Positions 24,731-36,300 of a stretch of 64,000 nucleotides of DNA are shown here, in pieces; the stretch's first letter is position 1, and the number at the start of each line of letters is the position of its first letter. A model generated the notes under the pieces. That model saw only the letters and a list, made by a program, of their open reading frames with translations. It had not been told where the DNA came from and did not search any database. The position numbers and the translations under genes were made by a program. Location: NCBI GenBank assembly GCA_963971575.1, contig OZ020622.1, positions 5,680,279-5,744,278 of the forward strand. Reading direction: 5' to 3'. This DNA comes from Liopterus haemorrhoidalis. Taxonomy: Eukaryota > Arthropoda > Insecta > Coleoptera > Dytiscidae.

Positions 24731-24880
24731 CCTACTGTTTTTAATTGTTGCCCTGTCAGCGATGCTTAAAGACGTTGCTGACAAGTCGTTAAGGGTATAG
24801 TCGCCTGGACGTTGAGAATTCTGTTGTTGATGCCGCGTCAAAAGCTCCGGCGGCCATCTTAACAGCACGCACAACACACA
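24731..24880 (-). other. Probable first (5' UTR) exon near a GC-rich promoter
   Basis: A strong minus-strand donor (AGTAGG|GTAAGT, exon ends 24731) lies below a GC-rich region (24900-25470). An ATG in excellent context (AAGATGGCCGCC, near 24856) opens only a 22-codon frame and would be an upstream ORF. The exon's 5' limit is a guess. Confidence 0.35.
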
Positions 24881-26187
24881 CACAAACACGCACAAGCACT
24901 CGCGAACGCACGTACAATTATAAAGTGTTATAGAAGAACCACAGGGCGAGCAGACGCCCGCCCGCTTATGTCAAGTAACGTTTAGTCAAAGGTGTGGGCG
25001 TCGGCTATAGCCTAGTTGTGACGGTCGCACCCAGCACGTCCGTCGACGACAATAACCGTAACACAAGCACAATAAACCGTCACCAGACAGTCAAGATGAC
25101 CACAGGCCGACGATGACGACAGCCGGACACCACTTCTTACAGGACAACACTCGCGGAGGCGTCACAGGCACACCACGGCACAGGCGGCAGTACGTCAGGA
25201 GAACACGCGACGGTCCATCGCGACAGTCCGCCCCGCCCCAGCTCGTTATGTTCTTATACCAGCAGACATCGCCAGTCGTAGACGACGTGCACTCGTCCGA
25301 CATCCAGCCGTCCCTACGCGTCCCGACGGAATGGGAGCGGCCGTGTCGGCGGCAACCAGCTCCACAGAGCAGACGCCGCGAACATAGTGGGGGGGCGGCG
25401 CCCGCGCAACCACGATAAACAGCGCCGCCACTCGAACGTTACCTACACCAAGATGGGGGACGGGAATCATGGGATGCGAAACAAACGCTCAGATCAAATG
25501 CACGTACAACTGTTTTATTATCATTATCGACAGACATATCGTGATCAGTTCAGTCATTTTGTATTTGATTATTATTATTAAAAAACCAGAGCTCCCATAC
25601 ACAAGAGTAGCCCACAGAAAAATCAGAACCTGTTATTAATTGTATCAATAATTAAAAATAGATAAATACAACTGTGACAAAAAGTTTTCAGGAAAAAAAA
25701 ACATTAACTACATTCACACTAAAATATATATAATATACGTTATGTATGTATGTATGTATCATCATATACCTAATTCGGACAGCTGATAGATTGTATAGTG
25801 TAGTATTATGACTCGTAACGAAGCAAAAGCAAATGTTCCAAAAAGAAATCAAAACACTGTTCATAATAATCCAATAAAATTGTTGTTTAGTTAATCATTG
25901 TATGTTTGCAAATCATGATGGGAGTTTTAGCGGTAATCCCGGAGCGGGATGAATGCACATCAAGTAACATGAACCGAGAAGCCGAAACACCGGTTTACTG
26001 CGGACTGGCTTGCAGTGACATTTTATAAAACGGAACAAACGGAGGTGAAACAGAAGTGTGCCTTTGTGTGTGAACTCCTTACAATTACTGCTAAAATACA
26101 TCACATCGCAAAATGCATTTGCAGGAATAAAATATATATTTATATTATATCTATATTTATATATATATAGTTAAAAAAATGACTCGC

Positions 26188-26303
26188 TTACAAGAACGAT
26201 CGGTCTTGGCGAGTACGGGACGAGTTTCCTTCTTCGGTGGCCGTTGCGGCGGCGGCGCGCCCTCGGCCATAGGCAGTCCTTCGGGCCGCCCCCGCCGCGG
26301 CTA
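26188..26303 (-). CDS. Syp: Candidate alternative Syp terminal exon
   Basis: After an AG at 26304 a frame of 38 codons stays open to TAA. It is in phase with exon 27783 and encodes AAAGAARRTAYGRGRAA and an acidic/basic end (TEEGNSSRTRQDRSFL). It is GC-rich amid AT-rich 3' sequence. The upstream pyrimidine tract is only moderate; it may simply be 3' UTR. Confidence 0.3.
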
Positions 26304-26976
26304 CTTCTCATGCACATCAACAATAATACACAACTGGCGAAACAGAACGGGGTGGTCAAATCATATGAGTCAATCATCATTAATCATATCAATCAATCAA
26401 TCAATCATTAATCAAATAAAACAATTACAAGATAAAAACCATCGGCGACACGGCGCCGCCGGCCAACGCACAGTTGTGGCCGGCGGCCCGCGCACTCAAG
26501 ATAAACAGACAATTAAAATTAAGTAATAAAAACGCTGCGGCGACGGTCGGTGCCCGCCGCCTCCCTGGGGACGGCCGCGCACCGACCCTCTCTCGCACGG
26601 TCCCCCCTGCGATGTAATAGTCTCCAGAACAAGGGGCAACACTCAGCCCTTCAACATATTATATTTATATAATCAACAAACAAAAATACTAAAATTCAAT
26701 AATGGTTATTAAAAAATATTATTCATAAATAAGTTAAAGAGAATTTCAATTCCAAATTAACCAGAAGAAAACAAATTGAAAATTTTAAAAATAAGTATAA
26801 AAAGATTCTCAATGTTATAAAAGAAATTGAATTGCAGCGCGCACAATGGCGCGTCTTCAACAATAGCGAGCGAACGTTCGCCGCGAGTGTTAGGCGAGGC
26901 GAGACGAGCGCCCTCGGGACGCGCCTTGACTTAACATGCAAGAGATACGTTTACTTGGGGACACCATTTAATTCCG

Positions 26977-27030
26977 TGTGCTGTTGTTGTTGCTGTTGCT
27001 GTCGTTGCTGCTGCTGTTGTTGTTCGCTGC
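26977..27030. repeat. (TGT/TGC)n trinucleotide-rich stretch
   Basis: Runs of tgttgttgttgctgttgctg type directly downstream of the Syp stop codon. Confidence 0.7.
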
Positions 27031-27223
27031 GACAATGCCGGTCCATGTCCGTGCACACCACGCGCATGTCTGTTGTCTAGTAGCGCATGGCATGGCGTGC
27101 GGTAGCCCGGTACCGTCGACACGCTCACGCTATCGGCAGGAGATGGTTGTTGGTTGGGTAGTGTGCGCGCCGGGTCCGGCGACCACACCTGCTGCCGACG
27201 CCGCCTTCCGCCACGCTAACGCC

Positions 27224-27384
27224 CTAGCTCCATGATTGGTAGGAGTCCTGGTACCACTGCTGATCACCGTTGACCCCCGCCGCACCGAGCGGCTGCTGCG
27301 CCAGCGGCTGGCTGCCCCAGTTGCTCTGGTATCTGCGCTTGGACTCCCCCTGGTTCTGGTGACCCCCGTCGAACTTCCGTTTAC
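27224..27384 (-). CDS. Syp: Syp terminal coding exon
   Basis: Acceptor CTCGGCAG. It encodes KRKFDGGHQNQGESKRRYQ, NWGSQPLAQQPL and ends QSYQSWS-type residues at TAG (27224-27226). It closely matches the SYNCRIP C-terminus with its bipartite basic signal. Confidence 0.92.
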
Positions 27385-30300
27385 CTGCCGAGCGCCAAAT
27401 CGTCAACACGCCGCCTTCCACAAAACACCATCGCAGCGCACCGCATCGCTCGCTTTGTCCAGACCGGCCGGCCCGGCCCGTTGCTCTTCTCTCCACACCT
27501 GGAGGACATCGGAGGCAACGAGGCAACGGGACGTTTCGGGGTAGAGGATTGTTTGTAGTGAGGCAAGCAGGAACCAATGCGGCGGCGATGACGAACGTCA
27601 CGCAGCCGCTAACAGTACAGCTACATGGAACAGAGAGAACAGGGATGAGGATGGGACGATGGCTGGGCTGGAGCGGGGACGGGAACACGGGGACGGTGGC
27701 GGTACGACTCGGTCCGGTCGAGCTGCTCGGCGGCTATGCTGCTGCTCTCACTGCTGCGCTCGCATCATCACATTATACTGACCTTGTAAACTTCCCTTGG
27801 CGCGGGTAGCCCCACGAGCGGGCTGTCGTGCCGCTCCACGGGCCCCGGCCGCCGGTCCTGCCCGGCCCGCCCGGTTGGCCGCCGCCGCCCCACGGGCTGG
27901 GGGCCCACCTGCTCGCCCACGAGCCACCACTCCACGCCCACGACCAGCCTGCTCGCACACACACACATTATATCAAAACAACTCTGGCAACAAATCATAT
28001 ACGACATAATATTATCAACTCTCTACTACTTCATACACAATAAACAGAATGTAACATTTAATAAGTAATTCAACAGTGAACCACCTGACAGACAACACAG
28101 ACGCATCGTCCCAAATGCACACAAAGCACATCGGGCGAAGGCGAAGAGTCAAACAACTTGTGATGGCAGTGACAAAAACATCATGTTCAACATACATATG
28201 TACTATTATACATAACATACAAAAGAGGAGGGTTATCCAAAATAAAAGGTCGCACGCGGCCAACTGTGCGGCGCGCCAAATGCGCCCGCCCACTACACAG
28301 CCTATGGCTTGAAGCACAAGCTCGTAAACAAGCGGTCAAAAACTAAGTATAATAAATATGAAGCAAAGAAGCAGACAAAAAGCAAATTATAAAGCACACT
28401 ATTTTCTGGACAAGACACACAGGTAGTCGAGTCGCCGGTACGGGCGCACGGGCGGATCCCCGGGGCGTAGGCTCCCCGGAGGTCAGCGCGCGTCCGCCCT
28501 CGCACACTCAGTCCCGCAACAAATGCAGCAAATCATAAAGGAACAGAAGCAACTCAACAAACAATGACAAGAGCGGCTGCGCCACGCGCCACTGTCTTCC
28601 ACTCGGAGGGCTCGCCTGTCGCCGCACCATCCGGAGCCGCACTCGGCAGATTGGATAACCCTCCTGCTCCTGCGTGCTCGCTCCTGCCCCACGCCTCTTC
28701 AGCTCCGCCACCACTGGGCACGCACACACTCACGCAACGTTCACACGGATCGGCATCGGCACGTCGCCGCACTCTCTCTCTCACACACACACATCATATC
28801 TGAGCCACAGCGAGCCAGGCGCGCGTCCACACATTCATCGTCATGGCCCACAGCTCCCCCTTATCCATCAGCGACTATCTCTCACTCGCATCCACCAGAC
28901 ACGTTTCTAACGTTCTCTTTCGTTCCCGGCGCAGTCAGAATTTAATCGCTAATTTTGAACAAAAAAGCCTGTCCAGCTGGCTCAGATATGATATGCAGTT
29001 TGAATGTGGCATCGTGTTCAGTTTTCTGTAGTCAGTTCTGAGTATCAAAGAGCTCAAGAGACAAGAGTTATTAATTGCAAACATTTAACGTTAGTCCGTA
29101 GGGCATGCAGAAAGCCGGCTGCAGAGTGGCCGCGCGAACCACACATAGGGTGACGGCGGCCACCCGCTCTTGTTAGTGCGCCGGCCGGCCGGCCGACCCG
29201 AAGGACGACCAGACGCCGGCGAGCGAGCGAGCAAGCAACGATGAGCCGACGCCCCGTCGCGGGACATGGCCCACCACACAAGCGACAGCGGAGTTTAGTA
29301 TTCTCTACCAATTATTACATCGTACAATCGGTTATGTGTTAATATCAAATATAAAATATACATAACGAGAGTGTGTTACACATATCCACCAACGGAACAC
29401 TGTGCCACAATCAAACGCACTGCACGCACGAAACCAAAATGAATTTAATAAAATTATATAAAATAATTTGTCTAAGGCGACCCACCGGCTGCGGCTGCCT
29501 GCCTCTCCCTCTGGCCTGCGGTGGAGGCGGCGGATAATCGAAATAGTAATCTTCATAACGATAATAGTCATCGTAATAAGGGTCACTGTAGCCGCCTCGA
29601 TAATCCCCATAACCGTAATAGTCGTAATCATAATCTATAAAACACACAACAACAAACAGACCCAGTTTAGCGCCAGTCCAACTATCAGATACAAGCGATC
29701 AACAGCTCGGGGTCAACTGCCCACTGGCAGTTAGACCTCGGTTTGATCGCTATCGGTGCGTTATCGTATGCGGGTGATCGGTATGAGGTGTGTACATGCT
29801 ATAACGCAGGCCGCACGGATCTCGTCAGTCAAGTAACAATTCAACCAACTCATCACGACGACGACGACCTTGTTGACGGCGACAACAACGCTAAACTATC
29901 AGAGTAACGCTACAATCTACAGCCAAATGTTGGTGGTAGAGCGATGCGATGATGACGATCGCCGCGCCGCTCACCTCACGGCTACTACACGGTACAGTAC
30001 TTACCAAAGCGTACTGGTTCCACGGTGCACGCAGCTCGGCTCGTTCAACTCGCTAAGGGATCTATCATATATATGTATATCTATGGCTCGACACGTCCAA
30101 TACACTATTCTACTACATCAGACCGGCAACGTACGTACATACGCATCAACAGACTGACTTACTGAGGACGGGTGAGAGACTGCTAACATTACACATACAG
30201 AGAGAAAGAATCATCGAGCGGGAAATATACTATCACTACAAGAAGACCAATAACGGGATGTACTGTAAGGAGATACTAGTGCATGCAAGACATTTTTAGT

Positions 30301-33300
30301 GGTGTGTTAAGATGAAAACTAGCAGGAAGTTTCTAGCTACAGACAAGACAGAATCGACACGAGGTAAAAGTGCGAGTAGAAGGATGTGCAACGCTCGTAC
30401 GGGTTCCTTTGCCCTGCGGTGCCCCTGACAGGAATCTGGCATGCATGCAGGATCTGCGTTAAGTGAAGGGTAACTTGGCAATGCAACAACATACGACGTA
30501 GGACAACGTACGTGTCCACAGTATAAGACATACCAATATCCTGACCTGAAACTGTAAACACATGGTTCATTGATCATGACAGTTCACATCTATTGTCACA
30601 TTTAATACACAGACAGACGGACGGACACACTGATGATCGGTCGGTCTCTTATGCCAGTGTATGTGTGCAGGGAGTATGTTAGTGAGTTTTCATTCAATTA
30701 GGCAGTTAGTCACATCACTCGAGCAGGAGTATAAGATGTTAGTACATATTAGTACAAAGCAGTCAGCCCCACGGCAAAAAAAAAACGGCAATAGTACACA
30801 GTAAGCAGTGTTTTCTCGGTGGACATCATATCCTAACCGTATGTGTAAAATCTCTCCAAATCACGTGTCTCGCATATCTCACATCTCTGAATTAGTTACT
30901 TGACTCGATTCAATAGAACGTCGTACAAATCAACAACATTAGTTTATATGTTGGCGTGTTGTGAACCGTAAGGCTGCTTCTGGCATACAGTATGCCATTA
31001 GCTCGAGTGACTGTGGCGCTTGTGAGAATGGTGTCAGTGCTAGCGGCCGAAACCGCAGATGACTTACCATAGTCACCACGTCCCATGGGACCTCGCATGC
31101 CTCCGCGGGCGCCGCCTGGTCCCCTCATCGGCATTGATCCCGGTATCATGCTGCTGTAAACACCAAACAAAACAAAACATTACTACAAACACTTCCAGGC
31201 CATAGTTGAATTTTTAAAGAACGTCTGTCTAGGTCTTGATCATACGAGATAATCAAATCCAAAGTGGCGTAAGAAAAATTGACTACATGTGAGCATATAC
31301 TTTAAATACAAATCTTTTAAATGTAAAGATGTAGCAACTTATGGCGTATTCGATTGGACCACTCTAGAATTGCTCAGCGAGCGAGCAAATGAAGTCATGC
31401 TCTATCAGAGTTTTACTAGCGAGCACGCCAAAGCAACTCCCAATCGAATACGTTTTTATTGTTATTATTCATCATTTAAAAATGCAGTGATTTTCTTGCG
31501 TAAACAGTACAGAATAATACTTTATGTATAATTTTTATTATTTTATTTTTGTGATTGCAATAATTTATTTGTTTTCTATTTATATTCTCAGAATTTTATT
31601 CCTTAAAAAATTATTTTATGTCTTTTAATTTCTTAATTTGATTTATTATACAAAAAGATATATCACTACTTTATAAAGATTAAATTAGTTCTAATAAACA
31701 TACTAGCTTTGAAATACCGCTACGCGCAACATTGCTCGACGCTGCTCGGACTCTTTAACCAGAGCAAGAAAAAGTGCAAGCAGTGCACTCTTAGTGCAGT
31801 TAACTTTCCCAATTGAATACGAATTTTATCAACTCTAGAGCAACTGCTCGCTCAATCGAATACGAAACTTGCTCGCCGAGTGACCTGAGAGTATAATAGA
31901 GCACTCAATCCAATACGCTATTAGTCATATGGACAAGATTTTAACCACGCCTACTAGTAATCCATTGGCGAATCCATTATTTAAATAATTTTCCTTGTAT
32001 TGCGAAAATGCAGGGAAAACGTACTAGTAAAAAATATAGCTTTCCAAGAAAGTGCAAAAACAAATAACCCAATAATTTAATGTGTTATAAAGCTGAAACA
32101 AAATTTAAACATTCGATTATTTGAACTATGTTATGAGCACCCCTGGATTTTTTTTTTTTTTTAGTTCATATTAACCGATTTGCCTACTATAATTGTTGCA
32201 AATGTTTAAAAAGAAATAGCGAACATGTAGCTTGCTCTATTAAAATTAGTACTGCTACATTATTTACATTGTAAGGACAAATGGGAAAAAATGCACGTTA
32301 CTCAAAACAATTTTCGTCAAATATGGCCAAGATAGAGGAAGATATAGTCTATTCCAAACGTTCAAGTTATCATGAGTTCAGTTTTTAACGATTGAATGAT
32401 ACTTTTGTTAAACAAAATGGTCAAAAGCCTTATTGGTTAAAAGTTAGTAGAAGCCTCAATCGTTAAAAGTTCCTAAAATTTAAACTCTAGTTCTGCTTGA
32501 ACTCTGTACACTATATTCCAAACGATTAGGCGGAACTAACTGGAATTTTCCTTTTTGAAAGTTGTCATTAGTTATTTTTTTATATATTGAAGTTGGCTTT
32601 TCCTCAACAAAATGATTAAGAGTTTCAATCAATCTGTAAAAGTTAATAGATTTGCAAATCTAGTTCCACCTAATCGTTTGGAATAGATTTTAGTTTGTTA
32701 CAGACATATTTGGTATGTTGTAGAATTGAAACTATGTTTAATTTGGCAGGAAGAATGTTCAAGCAGAGACTCCCGATTTTTTCCTGGCCAATTTTAATGA
32801 AATTGTTTTGAATCATATATCAATATAAGTTGAGACAGACATATGTCCTTGAACAGACATCTTTTAAAAAGTCAACAGTGAATGTTCCACATACCCTCCC
32901 CGCATTTGCATCATCTGCATCATGCGTCTTTCCCGCGCTCTCAGGATCTCTTCCTTCTTCTTCTTGTCGGATGGCGGTTTTGCCAGGGATACCTCGATGT
33001 TGGAACCGCCCATTTCCTTGCCATCCAAACCTTCCATAGCCTTGACGGCGTTGTCTCTGTCTTCAAAATGTATAAAAGCGTAATCCTTGATCTTCTTCAC
33101 TCGCTCCACCTTTCCGAAATGCTCAAAGGACTCTTTAAGCTTCTCCTCACTGATGTCCTGGGTCAAATTACGGACATAGAGTACCTTCACCTTGGACATG
33201 GTCTGCTCGTCAGGTTCTTCTTGTGGATCGGCCCAATCCACGATAATATCGCAGCCCCATACCTTGATACGGCCCGTTCCTAAACGACGTTTGGCTAAAG

Positions 33301-36300
33301 AGGCAGCTTTATGAGATTCATACTCTAGGAAGCAGAATCCTCGATTTTTCTTCTTATCGTCCGGCGAACTGTAGATGATCACCTCCATAAGTCCCGCTGT
33401 ACCAACAACATAGAAAAGAGAAGATCAGCAACTGCGGATATGTGCACCGTGGGATATTCTACTTCAAGTAGACGGGGGCCTAGGCAGGGGCAATGGGGCA
33501 GGTGGGCGGATGTGAATGTAAAGGACCTGGGTTCTCGGTGGCTTTAGTTGCAGAAATGGCAGTGACGCTGTTAGGCCGGCATACAGACAACAAAGAACAA
33601 ATGCACGGGTGTGTGCTGCATTAAACTATACAATAACAACGGTTTCACACGATTTAAGAATCGCAATACGCGTGTACGATTCGCGCCATTCATGAATATT
33701 GTTTTGTCTGAAACGAATTTAAATCATGCACTATTGGGCTGTAATTTATGAACTTGTTATGTTAATAACTTTTAAGTCTTACATAAAAAAGCTACTAAAA
33801 ATGTGAAATGGAAACACCGGGTTTCGTTTTCAATATGCGCATTACACGCGGACCGTTTGTTAAAATCAGACAGTCGAACCCAAATTTATTTCGTTCCGGT
33901 TTACGATTACGTTCCAAGTAAATGTTTTTCGTTCCAGTTTCGGTTCGTCTAAAAATTCCGGTTCAGATAAAAAGTTAAAACCAACTCTAACATCAAATAT
34001 CTACCGGTATAAATTTTGGTTTAATTTTATTTACCAAATTGTCTTCTTATTCTCGTTTTTCAATTATAAAATTAAAAATACAGAATAAATAGAACTGAAT
34101 TTAAAAATTTATTATCACAAACGAAAATAAAATAAAAATAAAACATAACATGAAAATACAAAAACATATTGCACGGAAATAAAATAAAATTCTAACAAAT
34201 TAGAAGGAAATAACAAAAATAATTAATATGATACAGGGCCGGATTAAGGGGGTGTCAAGACAGTCAGTTGCCTAGGACGCCAGATGCAAGGAGTGCTGAA
34301 ATTTTTGGTTGAAGACTTATTTTTGCTTAACAAATAATTTAGACAGCAATGAACAACTTAATTTTCAGCGCCCCTAAAAATTTGGGATCAGCTGGTTAGA
34401 AACTTTTAACTTAATTTTTGCGTGATAATGCAAATCTGGGGGCGCCATATACAGTCTGCCCGGGGCGCGGAATTACTTTAGTCCAACCCTAATCACACAC
34501 AGTTCATATAACCACAATTATGAAGAAGAAAAACGTTCATAATAATAAATAATATTAACTTTTCTCTTACAAAAATAATAAGTAACAGTTTGAAGAACCT
34601 TTTTCATACAAAAAATAAATAAATAAATAAATATTTGAAATGATAATAAAGTTAAAAATCCACCTTTAGTCGACACATTAATATGTTCTTCAAATTTGCT
34701 TCTGATAGATTCATTCTTTTATCAATCAATATAAGTTTTAGCCGTAAGAAAAGAATAATTTATTAAACGAAAAAAAAATAATAATAAATAAATAAAATAA
34801 AATAACCGAAATTAACAGTCATTTACATTTCGTTCCGATTTTTAAATTGATCAATTTTATGTCCCGGTTCTGTTAAAAATTCCGGTTATATTTATCTGCT
34901 GTTAAACTTGAATAGTAAGTGCTGTTAAACTTGAATAGTAAGTGCTGTTAAACTTGAATAGTAAGAAGAAAAAAACAATAGTAGTTTATTTAGTTTTTAC
35001 TTTGAAGGCCACAAAAATAAATTCTAAAAATCAACAAACGTTATAAAAATTATTAGAACAATTTGTTACAATTAGTCCTCCGTACGAATGACGCAATTTC
35101 CTTCAATGATTCGTCCGGTAACTTTATACGAAAAAAGCGGGCGGCTGAAGTGCCCAGGTTACTTAAAATATCGCGGCTTTTTATCCAATGAATCGCTGTA
35201 TGAACGCCTCCATTTAGTTGTGTATTACATACGCGTATCGCGATTCACGGTACGTCGTGTGAAAGCGCTTTAACCGCGAAATAGCACGCACACACGCGAG
35301 CAACATTGAACAGTTCTGTTTGGGGCCGGTCAAGGGGTCTTTGGGTAAATGGATAGTAGACTATTTTGACAACTTTGTAAAGGGTAATTTTCTCAACTTA
35401 CGTGCGTGTTTGGAAAATTCTTCAAATAAATCATCTCGATCCCGATTCTTGGGTATATAGCCCACAAATAAGCGGTGATTGTTATAAGAAATGGTTACAC
35501 CAATCTTTTTGCCTTTTCGAATTTCATTATCATTCAGCTGCAAGAACAATGCGGAAGGGTAGCCAATTAAGCCTGCGCGGACTGACGTGCAGTTCTTTGG
35601 ACTAGTTTAACACATGTTGTCTGTTGGTTTTGGGGAGGGGATATGGGTCGGCAGGCAAAAGGATGCGAGGGAATGGGTCGGAATGGGCGAACTCCTTCAC
35701 GGACACTGGGACAGGAGCGTGGGCCCTGCGGCTATCGACCGTGCGCTATCGAGCGCGCCACCTACACTACTCAGTACTGTATGTACTGCTAGTCAACTGA
35801 GAGTAAATTGCCAGCTGTCGAGCACCATGTGCGGAGACTCGAAGTGACATTTGCTTTTGTAATTTTTAGAACTTTACCTGTTAATTTACCAAATTCTTCC
35901 AGTATCTCCTCTTTGCCTTTAGACTTTGGTATGTTGCCCACAAAAAGACGCAGATTGGGAACACTAATGTTAATTTTCAGACTCTTGCCGGGTGCGATTT
36001 CATGATTATCGAGCTGTGGGATGCAGAAAAACAGACAGATGCCAAAATTTGGTAAATGATCAAAAAATACAAATGTAAAAAAATAAATATCAATTTTGTG
36101 TAAAAAAAATATATCAAATAAAGAATTTTGCAGCAACAAAACTACAGAGGCAATCTCGGCGCTTCCTAAAGATTTTGAATTTTTCAAGTGTTGTATTTGA
36201 AGAATGCCTGGAACCCAAGCCAATTATTCCACCAAACGCTGCAGCCAAACGGAATTTAGACAATACACTGGAACTCTAGTCTCAATTTTGCCCCTTGAGC

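Larger units (their letters stand above)
24881..27223. other. GC-rich promoter-like region and Syp 3' flank
   Basis: 24900-25470 is GC/CpG-rich and may hold the SOL-1 promoter. 25500-27223 lies downstream of the Syp stop and probably contains its 3' UTR; a minus-strand AATAAA occurs near 25511. Open frames here look like by-products of GC-rich DNA. Confidence 0.45.

Noticed and set aside
25091..25470. Overlapping frames on both strands in GC-rich DNA
   Set aside because: Frames on opposite strands are equally open and repeat-free but match no family. This fits a CpG-rich promoter region rather than genes.
27236..27809. Plus-strand frames opposite the last Syp exons
   Set aside because: Shadows of the GC-rich antisense Syp coding exons and intron; no signal of their own.
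28483..28803. Several Arg/Ser-rich frames in a Syp intron
   Set aside because: Open on both strands because of GC content; no convincing splice-site pair. Kept only as a remark in the intron entry.
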